A stretch of 64,000 nucleotides of DNA from Anaeramoeba flamelloides (lineage: Eukaryota > Metamonada > Anaeramoebidae). Positions 1-11,050 of the stretch are shown here, piece after piece. Numbering within the stretch: position 1 is the first letter of the stretch; the number at the start of each line of letters is the position of its first letter. The notes beneath the pieces were generated by a model, which had not been told where the DNA came from, made no database searches, and saw only the letters and a list, made by a program, of their open reading frames with translations. Both the position numbers and the translations under genes were made by a program. The stretch lies in assembly GCA_027625915.1 (NCBI GenBank), contig JANTQA010000029.1:3658001-3722000 (forward strand). Direction: 5' to 3'.

Positions 1-135
1 AAGATACCCATATATTCTTGGTTCGGATCCAAATTGACTTTAGAGGTTAGATCTTTGATTAAACGAAATGACTCAATTATATTAAATGCTTTTGTTTCAA
101 AAATTTCGTCTTATTTACAAAATTTCAGAGATTAA
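1..135. other. possible exon at window edge, strand unresolved
   Basis: Both strands are open here. On the plus strand a frame runs from base 1 to a TAA at 133-135 and begins KIPIYSWFGSKLTLEV. On the minus strand a frame runs from about base 108 to base 1 (start DEIFETKAFNIIESF) behind a possible acceptor TAAATAAG. The minus reading would place an exon downstream of the PIG-O exon on the same strand, but it does not look like the PIG-O region expected next. I recognise neither reading. Base composition is less A+T-rich than the flank, which favours coding on one strand. Confidence 0.25.
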
Positions 136-921
136 ATGATTTTTTTTATAAAAAAATTCAAAAAATGATCTTTTATTCAATTTTTTTGTCAAAAAATTAC
201 ATTTTAATCTTTCCATATCTTCATAATTCTTTTTTAAAATTTATTTAAAGAACACTATTTCTTGTTTATATACTGTTGAAACCCCATTGATTTGTTTCTT
301 TTATTTCTAGAGTCAGCCAATATTTTTTGCAAGGGTTAAATTTTAGTAATGGGTTAAAATAAAAAACACGGGTTATTTACACCACTGTAATTGGAAAATA
401 ACAGTATATAAGTTCTCAAGGGAGTAGGTTGTAATTTAAAAACTCTATTATTTGTTTGGTTCTTTTTTTGTCTTTGTTGATTGGGTATATGTTGGGCCAA
501 CCAAGAAAGTTCTAAATGAAAAAGGAAATTGAAAAGGAAGTGAAAATTTTTTCCCATTTATAATTCAAATACCAGTTTTGTGTTTGTTTCGTTTTTTCTT
601 GTCTCGCATTTCTGACATTTTTTTTTGGTTCTGAGAATTTTGATGGGTTATTTTGCTTTGAAATGAGATTTTTATAAAAAGTTTGAACTTGAGGAAACTT
701 GGATCGAAAGCAAAAAATAACCAAAAAAGGTAATGTTTGAATGGAGATCTAAATTTTTGAAATGTAATTCAAAAATAAACCAAGAATTGGGCACGAAGAG
801 CTCGTAAAAATGTTACTATTTTTTCAAACTATCCTCCTTCTTGAAAAATAAAAAATGTAAAAAAAAGTAAGCAAAGCACACAAACAACAAAACCAAATAA
901 AAGAAAAATAAAATTTCAAAC
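136..921 (-). other. intron or flank downstream of PIG-O exon 1
   Basis: A+T-rich stretch that would be intron 1 of PIG-O. I looked on the minus strand for the family's next conserved block (GLTTGS followed by PTF) and did not find it. Open frames on the minus strand at 354-724 read as low-complexity Lys/Asn/Phe-rich peptides and are not supported as exons. Confidence 0.4.
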
Positions 922-1296
922 CTTTAACCTTTGCATTGTTGTAGTTGGTGGATCGGCAATGAACTTTAAAAGCAAAGAATTTTGTGGCTGATTTCTCAGA
1001 AGGCTTTGAACAAATTTCATTTCATTTTGATAATAGTTTGGTGTTATTTCCTTTTCAAGGCTGACCATATCAAATCGAAGCGCGTCAATGATGAAAAAGA
1101 TTGCGCGTTTGTATTGTGGCTTATGCCAACAACCTTCCTTATTTTGGCTGCCAAAATTTAATTCTCCAGGATTGTCAGAGCATTTGCTTTTCGTTGAAAG
1201 CTCCTTTCTTGTTAAAAGAAACCCTTGAAGAAAAATTGAAATGGCAATAATTTGTAAGACAATAATCCATAAAGTAAACCAAAAAGATCGGTTCAT
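922..1296 (-). CDS. PIGO: GPI ethanolamine phosphate transferase 3, first coding exon only
   Basis: Catalytic subunit of the ER enzyme that moves ethanolamine phosphate from phosphatidylethanolamine to the third mannose of the GPI anchor precursor. The 125 residues start with a signal-anchor helix (about residues 6-28, WFTLWIIVLQIIAISIFLQG), then a lumenal segment holding FFIIDALRFDMV, whose Asp residues belong to the alkaline-phosphatase-fold metal site. It ends with ADPPTTTMQRLK, the family motif carrying the catalytic Thr. The frame stops just past a GT donor after Lys125 (TTAAAG then GTTTGA, phase 0). The usual GPI transferase is over 800 residues, so most of it must lie beyond base 1, across an intron of more than 900 nt, or be lost. 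The start is the first ATG, directly before the anchor helix. PIG-N or PIG-G are alternatives, but the TTTMQRLK block fits PIG-O best. Confidence 0.75.
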
Positions 1297-1459
1297 TTGT
1301 TTTTGATTATTAGAACAGAAAAGACAAAAAATAAAAATAAATTTAAACTTTCCAATTTAAGTTGGTGATTGGATTGAAATGAAAAACAGACAACACCATT
1401 AACTTTTTATTGTAAGTTCATCTTTTCAACATACTCTGATTGAGAAACACTATTTTTTG
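1297..1459. other. upstream region of PIG-O
   Basis: Short A+T-rich stretch upstream of the PIG-O start codon on the minus strand. It should hold the 5' UTR and promoter, but I see no motif I can name. Confidence 0.3.
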
Positions 1460-2090
1460 TCTCTGTAAAATTCAGTACACATCACCAATAATTAAGGTAT
1501 TAGCTTACGCTACTGAAAAGTCTAAAAATAAAGTATGTTTTTATTGGGGGTTTAAAACATATTGGTTCTACATGATTTAAAAATATCTAGAAAAATCGAT
1601 TAGTAAAAGAATACTATTTGTTGATCTCATCAATTAAAAAATGATCGGTGTATTAGTAAAAAACCCAACAATTTCAGAAATAAATCATCATTTTCACCAC
1701 AAATTTAAAGGCTGAATTATCAATGTCCAGACTCCAAAGTTGAAAAATATCTTTCTTTAATATGTTGTAAAATTTTAGATTAGTTGCTAAAAAAATCATT
1801 TTATTATAAAAAACTTAATAATTAACAAAAAGATATTTTTGACAAATTATTTTTGGATATTGGAAATATATTAATAAAACCAGAATTTTTTAAGAAGGAA
1901 ACAAAAAGAATCTATATTTATGTTTTTTTTGATGATTTTTATTGAGTCGCACCTTGATATTTAAACAAAATTGCAAATAGTGACTTTTTAAAGTTCTAAA
2001 TGGGAATTATTAGAAACTGGAATTATATTCTATGGGGTTTCTATTTTTTAGATTTGTAAAAGTAATTAAAAATAAAATTTCAAAAATAAT
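1460..2090 (+). repeat. dispersed repeat family E, copy 1
   Basis: About 600 bp that aligns by eye to 42130-42790. Shared landmarks in order are AAAAATCGATTAGT, GATCTCATCAATTA, a stretch around TTAGTAAAAAA(C/T)CCA, AATATCTTTCTT, TAGATTAGTT and a TTTTTAGATTTG near the end. No open frame survives. It lies directly upstream of the LINE remnant at 2480, so it may be the 5' part of that element, but the other copy has no LINE beside it. Boundaries are approximate. Confidence 0.6.
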
Positions 2091-2479
2091 AATTTTTGAA
2101 TTGTGTTTTTTTAAATAGTAAAAAAATTCCTATATACTTTATGGTTCGATTTTAATTTGAATAGTTTTTTTACAGAGATCTTATACTTATCAATGACTAA
2201 ATCTCATTTACATCTATAATTTTAAAAGACTTTATTTATGGATTATCTATAGGGTGGCTAATTACTTAATAAAGAAAACTGGTATTGATTTTTTAAAAGA
2301 GTATTAAAGTTTTTTTTATTTTTTTTTGATATCAGAATCTTTTAATGATAGAAAATTAATAATTAAACCAAATTGTGATGCAGTAGATAGGCTAATATAC
2401 TGGTTTATATTATATACTCGATATTAAATTTATTTTTCAAGTATCTCTTCACATTAGAAAAGCATTTACTTTTCGTAAT

Positions 2480-4130
2480 AACATTAAATTGAAAACTTTT
2501 CAATAAAATATCTACTTGCTTATTACTCAAAAGAAGGAATTGGTGTTAATCCAGAAGATACATTATCTCCTTTATTATTGGATTTATCACTCATTTTCTT
2601 TTAGAAAAAATCAAATCATTATTGTTATTTGTCCAAATTATAGCTGATGATATGATTTTGCTAATAAAAGGATCATTGATAGAAACAAATTTTCAATTAG
2701 AGAAAATCTATAAAATAATAAGATTTCGGAATGAATCCAAATAATGATAAAACTAAAAAAAACTTTAATTCCCATGAAAATTTTATATTTCAGTATTTGA
2801 ATGGATACAAAAACTAATTTAAAGTATAGCCTTGATAAAATTAAGACTAATTTTAAAAAATTAATAAATACCCACAAACAATTTTACTAATGGGTTAAAA
2901 ATTCATTTTTTAAAGCAGTTTTACATAGCCAATTATTATATGATTTGGAAATATTTGATTTGATAAAAAAAGATTTGAATTCAATTGATAATATGGATTA
3001 TAAAAGAAATTTCAAAATTTTGTGTTCATTAACCCACTCTCACCTAGGCTTATTTATAAAACAGAAGCAAAAATTGATCTTTTCAGAATAACAATATATA
3101 AAAAAAGATAAAGAATAATAGATAAATTATAAACTCTTCATTTTGATGAATTAATTAATTATCATCCTTTTAGAGGAAAATAATATGAAAATATTAACTA
3201 GAAATCTTATAACTTAAAAGAATTAGAAATTGAATTGGATAAATATCAAATCAAACAACTAGAAAATAGTTCAAGTTGGAAATGTTGTTCGGTTTTCTTG
3301 AGTTTTCTGTTTTATCTATAAAATCTATTGATTTCCATTAGGTTTTTTTGAGTTTTCTATTTATTTTGAAAATCTATAGATTTTCGTTCGGTTTTTTTTT
3401 ACTTTGATAAATAAACTGATGATTTTTGAAATCTTCAGTTTATTTCTTAAAATAAAAAAAAAACTGTCGTTAGCTTATCCAGAATTTAAAAGAATCAAGT
3501 AAAATATAAGTTTTTTTCTCTATTCTTTTGAATTCTAGAAAACTGTCGTTAGCTTTTCTTGAGTTTTCTGTTTATTTGGAAAGTATTTAGATTTTCCAAA
3601 TAAAATAGATATACCCAAGAAAACCAGGCGCTCTACGGCACTCTACAAAAATATTTAGAAAATTATTCAAATCGGTAACACAATAAATAATAAATCATGT
3701 TGTAACGTGTCATCAAGTACCTATGTTTTCCCGAGGTTTTCTAGTTTATTTGGAAAATCTAAATACTTTCCAAATAAACAGAAAACTCAAGAAAATCTAA
3801 AGGCAACTTTTCCAGAATTTCAAAAGAATAGAGAAGAATATATGATTTCACTTGATTCTTTTAAATTGTGGAAAACCGAACAAAAACGAGACTTTTTTAA
3901 AATGGAATAGTTCAACTTCAATTTTAAAATACAGAAATTTCACAAATAATGTAAATAGGTACTGTTAAGTTATGAATAAAAAGAAATCAAAAAATTATGA
4001 GATATGTAAAAAATTAAATAATTTAGATACAATTGAAGATTTGAATCATTTTATATGGGATTTCCCAGTCTATGAAAATAATAACAAAATATGGACTTTA
4101 GAATTAAAAAAAATTAATATATCGTTCTTT
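2480..4130 (+). mobile_element. decayed non-LTR retrotransposon (LINE) with reverse transcriptase remnant
   Basis: In pieces, the plus strand encodes recognisable LINE reverse transcriptase. NPEDTLSPLLLDLSL at about 2545-2590 matches the family block usually read as GxPQGxxLSPLLF. It is followed at 2640-2740 by IADDMILLIKGS, the box with the catalytic Asp pair. Near the end, DLNHFIWDFPVYENN at about 4036-4085 matches the C-terminal Cys/His region of the better-kept copy at 8667. Several stops and shifts interrupt the frame, so the copy is dead. The coding sequence is split by the palindrome array at 3285-3905. No endonuclease domain could be recognised upstream. Confidence 0.75.
3285..3905. 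repeat. palindromic module array 1, inside LINE coding sequence
   Basis: A chain of imperfect palindromes. Type III modules (TTCTTGAGTTTTCTGTTTAT paired with its reverse complement) occur at about 3555-3628 and 3726-3800. A type II module (AATAAACTG with CAGTTTATTT) occurs at 3393-3470, and type I modules (CCAGAATTTAAAAGAAT with ATTCTTTTGAATTCT) at 3476-3545 and about 3810-3890. Spacers include the GC-richer GGCGCTCTACGGCACTCT (near 3628) and CTGTCGTTAGC. Relative to the intact copy of the same LINE region, the array replaces about 26 codons between a WK and an SSTSILK-like segment. Confidence 0.7.
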
Positions 4131-4440
4131 ATTGGTTCGGTTTGAAACAAATATCCTTGTTATAATACGAGTTTGGCCTGGAAGATCTAGAAATCTGATA
4201 TTGTTAAAATTGATGTAATATTATGTTGAGGAATTCCAAGAACAAGGATTAATATAATCTTGGTACTAGAACAATCCGATTTTTTGAGTCTGGAAGGAGA
4301 TCCAAAACCAGGAAACATAACAAGGTTATTTTTCAACAAATGAAAAAATATGAGGTGCTATTTATTTATTGAACTCGAGATATAACCCTACACATCAATA
4401 AACAAACAAAAAAACGAAAATAAACAAAAAAATTTAAACC
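4131..4440. other. A+T-rich stretch after the LINE remnant
   Basis: Beyond the matched LINE segment the sequence diverges from the other LINE copies. I see no gene, terminal repeat or tandem repeat here. Confidence 0.35.
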
Positions 4441-5115
4441 AAAACAACTAATTTGTTATTTTTAAATGATACTTTGAAGATATTTTTCTTTAAAAGATCT
4501 TTTTCTCCCTATGAAGTTATCGAAAAAACTGAAGTTAAATGTTACATTTTCATAATGGAGACAAAAATTGGTTTAAATTCATACAGAAATAAAATAGATA
4601 GTCGATATTTTTCAATGAGATCTATCTCAGCTTTTATTTTCCGTTTGTCTGCCAATTCTCGAAAACGATCAAACTTAAGAATCGGTATTCATCTATTGGT
4701 GTTCTTAACAGTACTTATTTTGAGCAATCCTCCTATATTTCTTGACTTGACATAATAAAACAAAATGTTTTTTTTTTATAATTTGAAAAATTTGTAAAGG
4801 TATTTTTTTCACCTTTTGAAAATATTTCTATTAAAAATCTCTTTTCTCCTTTTTTTTTAAGAAAAAAGAGACCAAAAGTTGTTAATTTTTATAAAAATAA
4901 TATTGATTTCTTTTGAAAAAAACCAAAAACTCTGTTTAATTTTAGACATTATTTTTAAACAAAGAAAGAGAATTCATTCTTTTTCTAACCTTTATGGGAA
5001 AGTTGATGGACTTTTTGCTTTGTTATCTATTGAACAAATAATTGGGATATTGGACCAAATTAATTTTCCAATGTGTAAATCCTTGAGAGCGACGATCTTT
5101 TGTGATTTATGATAT
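4441..5115. other. two protein-like islands, coding status unresolved
   Basis: Two islands with less extreme A+T content (about 4540-4755 and 4940-5115) are open on both strands. The plus strand reads as a 66-residue frame from an ATG at 4555 and a frame ending at 5112 (IEQIIGILDQINFPMCKSL near its end). The minus strand reads FDRFRELADKRKIKAEIDLI at about 4675-4543 and QKIVALKDLHIGKLIWSNI at about 5100-5000. I could not join the islands with matching splice phases on either strand and do not recognise either reading. They may be exons of a short gene or remains of a transposon gene. Confidence 0.3.
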
Positions 5116-5379
5116 TAAAAATTTGTAAAACAATTTTGTTCAAACACTTCTAAAATAACTTTAAATAACATTTTTAAAGCGGAATTTAATAATAAAATAC
5201 TTCTTCTTTTACTAAAATTAAATTCCACAGAAGAAGATCAGAAAATTTTCAAACTTTTTCTAATTACTAAAGGATTTCCCAAAATCTTTACACAGTGACT
5301 ACAATACCATCCTAAACTTTTTTGTAAAACTAATCTCTTTCTTATCAGTAGTTGTGTGGAATTATATAGTTAAATTTTT

Positions 5380-5615
5380 ACAAATAAAAAGTTTGAGATA
5401 AAAAATATATATTTAGCTAATATATTAAAAAATAATAATATTTTTATAATTATTCCAAAAAAAGATCTATCAAGTTTATAAGCCCTAGTGGATAATAAAC
5501 TTATTTTTGAGTCATTAATAAAATTCCTAAATTAAAATTTTGAATTTCTGGCACAAAAGAGGGTTTAATAACTCCTCCCTTAAATAATAAAAAAAAAAAA
5601 TTAAAACTTTTTTTT
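5380..5615 (+). mobile_element. LINE 3' tail fragment
   Basis: The plus strand encodes ILKNNNIFIII followed by ALVDNKLIFESLIKFLN, which matches the same region of the LINE tail at 50260 (ILKNNIITIFDII, LVLVSNKFIFVSL). It ends with a small inverted repeat (GAGGGTTTAATAACTCCTCC) and an A-rich tail, the same terminal hairpin plan seen at 50620. The 5' part is missing or too decayed to follow. Confidence 0.6.
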
Positions 5616-6019
5616 GACAGTATCAGTAGCACAAAGCAACTTTAATTCACCCTTAAAGTACAAAAAAATTAACTCAAAAAAGTGCAAAACGAAAAAAGTT
5701 GTTTTTCAATAGAAAGAGGATTGAGTTCAATTGAATAGTCTTTCTGTTGTGTGAATGAATTTTTAATTCTACCCTCAGAAAATTCGATCAAAAAAAGTCA
5801 TTAAATAAAAATTCAAGTTCTTTATTTCATTAGAGGAAGATATTTGGATTCTACTGTTTCTGCATTCGAAATTGATAAAATTTATTTAAAACGAAAAAAA
5901 AATCATTGGAAAATTTCTGATCTTTCTTAAGTCGAAATAATTTGAACTTTTATTTTTTTTCGCTTGCAGTCTCCAACTATTTTTTAAATATACCCAAGTT
6001 TCAAAAAAAAACAATTCAA
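5616..6019 (+). other. upstream region of malate dehydrogenase
   Basis: A+T-rich upstream region. A frame at about 5816-5930 reads IQVLYFIRGRYLDSTVSAFE before a TAA, but it has no start or splice context I trust. The 5' UTR and promoter should lie here, and no specific element is recognised. Confidence 0.3.
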
Positions 6020-7198
6020 ATGACTCAAAAAGAACCAATTACAGTAGCGATTACTGGCGCAGCAGGAAACATCGCGTATTCGCTTATCTATAGGATCTGT
6101 TCTGGTGAATTATTTGGCAATGATCAGACACTTAACCTTAATCTCATTGATATCGAGCCAGCATTGTCTATCTTGGAGGGGCTAATTATGGAGCTTGAAG
6201 ACTCAAACTTCCATTTAATCAACAAAATCCTTTTCACAATAGATCCATTTGAAGGATTTCGTGATGCAGACTACGCAATTTTACTTGGTGCTTTTCCTCG
6301 TAACAGTAAGTTTCAAGTTTTACTTTTCAAAACCCTTTATGATCTAACCTTCTTTTTTGAAATTGTGGATCCTAACCCATTTCACAAATTTAACACAAAC
6401 CTTTTTTTTTTTATTTCATTTTTTCCTTTTTCTTTATTTTTGAAAATATTTTTCTTTTCTTTGTCCTTGTCTCCTTACCTTTAAGAAAACCAAACAAGAA
6501 AAGATCTTTTAGGGAAAAATTCTCCAATTTTCAAGATCCAAGGAAAGGCACTTTCTCTTGTTGCCAAAAAGACTGTGAAAGTGGTTGTCGTCGGAAACCC
6601 TGTCAACACAAACGCCCTCGTGACAGCAAAATATGCGGAAAATATCCCGAAAGAAAACATTGTTGCACTTACAAGACTGGATATGAATCGATCACTTTCC
6701 CAATTGTCAAGGAAATTGACGAAAAATGTAAGTAACATTAAAAACGTTTTCACATGGGGAAACCACTCTGCAAGCCAATTTGTAGACTTGTCAAATGGCT
6801 ACCTATTAGAGAACTCCAAGAAAACACCCCTAACAGAATTAGTCGACGAAGAATGGATCTATGGCGAATTCCAAAAAATCAATCAAATGAGGGGGAAAGA
6901 GGTACTTTTAAAACGTGGCAAATCCTCTGCCGGCTCAGCTGCAAACGCGGTTCTGGACTGTTTGAAATCTTGGATTTATGGCACTGAAACCTATGTTTCA
7001 ATGGGTGTAATTTCTGATAACAACCCCTATAATGTCCCAGTAAATTTAATTTTTTCATTCCCTTGTACCTGTAAAAACGGTACTTGGAAAATTGCTAAAG
7101 ATCTCAAACCGAATGAATTTTGCAAAAAAATGATCAAGAAAAATGTTGGTGAACTTTTAGAAGAAAGAAGAATTGCCTTTGAACTGTTAAAGGATTAA
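6020..7198 (+). CDS. MDH1: malate dehydrogenase, cytosolic type
   Basis: NAD-dependent interconversion of malate and oxaloacetate, most like the cytosolic eukaryotic enzyme. Exon 1 is 6020-6305 and exon 2 is 6486-7198. The 180-nt intron (GTAAGT...TTTAAG, phase 1) must be removed to restore PRNKNQTRKDLLGKN, the mobile loop with the substrate-binding arginines. The product is 332 residues, the usual size. In order are the nucleotide-binding GAAGNIAYSL (residues 13-22), LIDIEP with the NAD-selecting Asp, GNPVNTN, TRLDMNR with the Asp and Arg of the active site, WGNHS with the catalytic His, and VSMGVISD. The start at 6020 gives a family-length N-terminus. An in-frame frame extends further upstream but adds a hydrophobic leader without an ATG. 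No targeting signal is evident. All catalytic residues are present. Confidence 0.93.
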
Positions 7199-8277
7199 CT
7201 GATTTTTTTTTTTTACAAACTTTTTTCTTTTTTCAAATATTTTTCTTTTTCTTTTCTTTTAATTTTTTTTTTTTTGTTTTTGCTTTTTATCTTCTCTAAT
7301 CACCTTCTCTTTCTTTATTTCCTTTTTTACTCTCTTTTAAAATAGGAATTTTTTATTGTTTTTTTTAATCCCACCTACAAGATTTATCAAGAAACAGAAA
7401 TCACTAAAAATGAAATTCTAATTAAAATTGTTTCTCTTTTTAGATTTAAATAAATAATTTAAAGTGTTGAAATTTTGTTTTTTTATATACCAAAATAGGA
7501 ACTTGAGATATTTAATCGGATATGTACTCTATTTAAGAATTGGATTATTTTCATATTTTAAAACATTCATTGAATTATTTTTCCTTAATTTAAAATTAAT
7601 TTAATTTCTCAAGAGATAGTGTTGTGTTGATATTATTTTTAGTTTTTTCCTTTTGTTTAGAATTTTTATTTAGTTTTAAACATAAATTTTTTTTCGAAAA
7701 ATGAAAATATGATTTTATTTTTTATCAATGAATTAGGAAAAATAAACAGAAATTCATCAAAATTTTCGAACAGTTAAAAAGGTTCAAACAATCACAATAA
7801 TGCAATTTCATTCAAATAGGAAATAATTTTGATTTTTGAAAAATATGAAAATCATTTTTTCATCTTTTAGTTTTTTTTTTCATTTCCAATTTTTGAATAA
7901 CATAATCTGGTTTATTTGATCAGTTTTTTTTACGAATTATTGATATTTCCAAAAGAGGGATTTATCTAAATAAAAAAGATTCAAAAATAATTACTTGGAA
8001 GTATCTAACAAATAGATTGAAGAATATTTTTTGGTAAAATTCAAAAATAAATTTAAGATGCCATTTTTTGTTCTACTCATCCCTAAAAATTGTTTCCAAT
8101 ATATTTTTAATTTTTCCTTTTTTTTTATATTTTTTATTGGTACTAAAAGGGTTGAAAATACAAACACTAATACAAAATAAATTAAAACATTATTTAATCT
8201 GAAGTTTTTAAAAAATATCAAAAAGTTGTTTTTTGAACCTTTTTGATTCTGATTCTATTAAAATTTTTAGAATGGCT
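7199..8277. other. A+T-rich intergenic region
   Basis: Directly after the MDH stop are long T-rich runs, probably the 3' UTR. The remainder is simple A+T-rich DNA with no open frame of interest, no clear terminal repeat and no RNA gene that I can see. Confidence 0.4.
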
Positions 8278-9420
8278 TTTTTATGAAGGTATTTCCAAAA
8301 AAGTGGGTATTTTTTTTTTTGGTTTCATAAAAAATCATCGATACTAGGGAAAGTATTCATTAATTGACAAAAACAAATTAAGTTTAATATTAATACCGAT
8401 TGAACAAAATGCTAAGGTGTTTATTTCAAAATATATTGGATGAAATATTTTCAAAAAATGAAAGTAAAAAAAATAACACTTTTTTAGGGGAAAACAATAT
8501 ACAACCAATTTCAATAAAAAACTGGAAATATTGAAAGGTTACAAATGATTTTTTAAACAATTAAAAACGTCGTTATATGTTTTCAATTCTATTTGAAAAT
8601 TTGTTGAGATTAAACAAGTTATGAAAACGGTTTTTTTGATCAAAAAGAAAATAATAAACCCTAATTCTGAATTATCTCTACCCTATCTGGAAAAATTAAT
8701 AAAATTTAATCAAAGAATAAATAATAAAATTAACTGGAAGTCGGAGAGTTTAAACCTTCTTAAAAAGGAAATTTATAATTATAATTATAATGAGTTGTTG
8801 AATTCCACCAGTTGGAAGGTACATAAATATTTCGCAATAATTAAAAACCAAAAAAATTTATTTATTAATCAAAGATATTTAAGTTATCCATCAAGTTCAA
8901 CAATTCTAAAATTCAGATCATTTACCAACTGCTTAAATTGATATTATTATGTAATAAATAAAAATTCAAATAAATTTTGTCCTTTATGTTTAAAATATGA
9001 ACATAAGGAAATAATAGAAAATATTGATCACTTTTTATGGGTATGTCCTTCCTATAGAAAAGATAGATTAATTTTTCTGAAAAAGTTAAAAGAATTAAAT
9101 TTTAATGGAATAATTTTAAATTATGATTGCTTAAAATTATTTTAGTTAATTAATAATCGTGAAATCTACGATTTTACACTTAAATTTCTGATTGGGAATT
9201 CAAGTAAAAGGGCACTTAGAGTGTAATCTGCACTTCCTCCTCAATAAAATAAAAAAAAATAAACCTAATTTTTACCCCTCAAAAATATCAGATAAAATCA
9301 ATATCAGACAATATAATATCTGAACAAATTCAAGTGCATTATTAAATTACCTTAAATATTGCGACCAAATCTTTTTTACTTTAAAATAAAATAGTAAAAG
9401 TAATTTGGATCTTACAAAAT
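8278..9420 (+). repeat. dispersed repeat family A, copy 1, interrupted by a LINE
   Basis: The left part (8278-8652) aligns to 22515-22890 with landmarks GGTATTTCC, TTTCATAAAAAATCA, AAATTAAGTTTAATATTAAT, CGATTGAA and GATCAAAAAGAA. After the LINE insertion the alignment resumes at about 9271 (AAAAATATC, AATATCT). The uninterrupted copy at 22515 shows that the repeat was whole before the LINE landed. Confidence 0.65.
8667..9257 (+). mobile_element. 5'-truncated LINE insertion with target duplication
   Basis: The insertion carries the last part of a LINE protein. After a Lys/Asn-rich segment come FCPLCLK and HFLWVCPSY, together forming a CxxC...H...C metal-binding motif typical of the C-terminus of many non-LTR retrotransposons. 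One in-frame TGA (8939-8941) interrupts the otherwise open frame, which ends near 9143. The 3' end is A-rich. It is bounded by AATAAACCCTAATT (8653-8666) and AATAAACCTAATT (9258-9270), a target-site duplication of 13-14 bp. The insertion is in the same orientation as family A. This is the best-kept copy of the LINE tail in the window and serves as reference for the others. Confidence 0.8.
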
Positions 9421-9489
9421 TAGATGTTTAACCCTTTTCAAGGTAAATCTCAAATTTGTACCAAAAACATTAAGTTTCTAAAGTAAAAA

Positions 9490-10790
9490 TTCTGAAAAAA
9501 AACAATTTTTATCACTCATAACTTAAATCCATTCTTTCGTCTTTAATTTATATTAGTATATATTATTTATTTGTCACTCACAGAGGTAATATAGTAATTT
9601 TTTTCTCAAGGATACCAGCAAAACTGATAATTAAACTGTTTTATTAAATCTAAAGAAAAGGGTAATCATTTTTCAAAGAGTTTTTTTTTCCAAATTAAAT
9701 TTCCAGTGAAAAGATCCGATCCTTTTTTGGTTTGGATTTTATATTTAAAACATAAAAAGAGAATTTTAAAAAAAATTTTATTTTGAAGAAATCTCACTTT
9801 TAGTAAATTATGATAGTATGTTTGGACGAAATAACCTTGAAACTTTAATTTTATTTTTAAAAATAGAAAAAAAATAAATCAAATATTGAACCATTGGATA
9901 TCTAAAACAATTGATCAATATTTTCTTCATAAATATTTCTCAAAGTCCTTGGTATTTACGTCATTAAATAACTAGGGTACAATGGTAAAAAGAACAAGAA
10001 TTTTTATTAAAATCGGGTATTGTAATAATATCTATTATTTTTTTATTATTAGATTTATTTATTTGGATTTGTTATATTTGTTTGAAAATCTTAAAAAATT
10101 GAAAAATAATTGTAAAGTTTAGTTCTACGTTTAGTCTTTGTGTTATTACAAACACGATTCAATAATTAAGATTGTGTTGTTCATTATTGATTATTAATAA
10201 TCAGATTAAATAATATTTCTTTTGAGTATTAAGTTCAATTTCCCAGGTTTTAAAAAAGTATTTTGGGAGAATTTTTAATTTAATTATTTGGTTCTTTTTC
10301 TCAGATTTTTTTTGTTAAAAAAAAATGAAAGAATAAATTGGTCTTTTCTTAGAATAATAAAATATATTTTTTTCAAGTTAAAGAGAATTCTTGAAATTTT
10401 GAGGAAATTTAGTAGATTTTTTAAAAAGAACTATTGGCAAAACATAGTGGTTTTCTTTTTAAAACTATATTTTTCTAGAAACCCTAATAGAAAAAAAGAT
10501 TTCTTTCTTCTTTCAGTTAATCTTTTTTTTTTAATCTTTCCAAAATATAGCTAAATTTAGAACTTTTTAAAGAAGCAGAAAAATGGATCAATATTTTTAA
10601 AAACAATAATTCATTTCTGAAAATTAGCGTCAAAAGTCAGTTTGGTCTTTTAGTAATCAGATTTTTACTTCAATTTTCAATTTCAAGATGTAGTAAATTT
10701 TTCGGGAATTTGTAATTAAATTTACTTGAAATTTTTTTTTTAGAATTGACTAATAAATTGACTAGAAGATTTTCTTCGGTTTAGAAATCC
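9490..10790 (+). repeat. dispersed repeat family D, copy 1
   Basis: About 1.3 kb aligning to 25230-26510, with landmarks GATC(C/T)(G/A)ATCCTTTTTTGGTTT, ATCTC(A/G)CTTTTAGTAA, CCTTG(G)AAACTTTAAT, TATTAGATTTATTTATTTG and GTAATCAGATTTTTACTTC near the end. Part of it is also present in reverse orientation at 12095-12370. A frame at 10288-10554 exists but reads as A+T-rich noise and has no ATG start. No terminal inverted repeat was resolved. Boundaries are approximate. Confidence 0.6.
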
Positions 10791-11050
10791 CCCAAATAAC
10801 TGTAGAAAATTGTTAATTAAGTTTTTACACCAATTCGTTTCAATTTTTTGTTCAGGTATCTGCATAATTCGAAAATTTTAATTGTTATTTCTCCCAAATC
10901 CGAATCTTTGAAATTAAAAAGTCTTTCCCATTTTTTCAAAAGTATCTCTCTTCTGCCAATTTTTCAAAAAATAGACGAGATCAAAAGGATCACAAAACAC
11001 AATTCAAACCCTTTGGAAGTGTTTTAATTTAAAGAACAAAAAATATTTGA
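10791..11050 (+). other. upstream region of the 1343-residue gene
   Basis: Stretch between repeat family D and the start codon at 11051. It should contain the promoter and 5' UTR. Nothing specific is recognised. Confidence 0.3.

Noticed and set aside
3267-3915. TAGTTCAA at both edges of array 1 as a target-site duplication
   Set aside because: Both copies also fit the LINE reading frame and about 26 codons are missing between them, so it is not a clean duplication.
8621-8941. An intact 106-residue gene
   Set aside because: It is the LINE C-terminus interrupted by one stop; it begins in repeat A and continues in the same frame after the stop.
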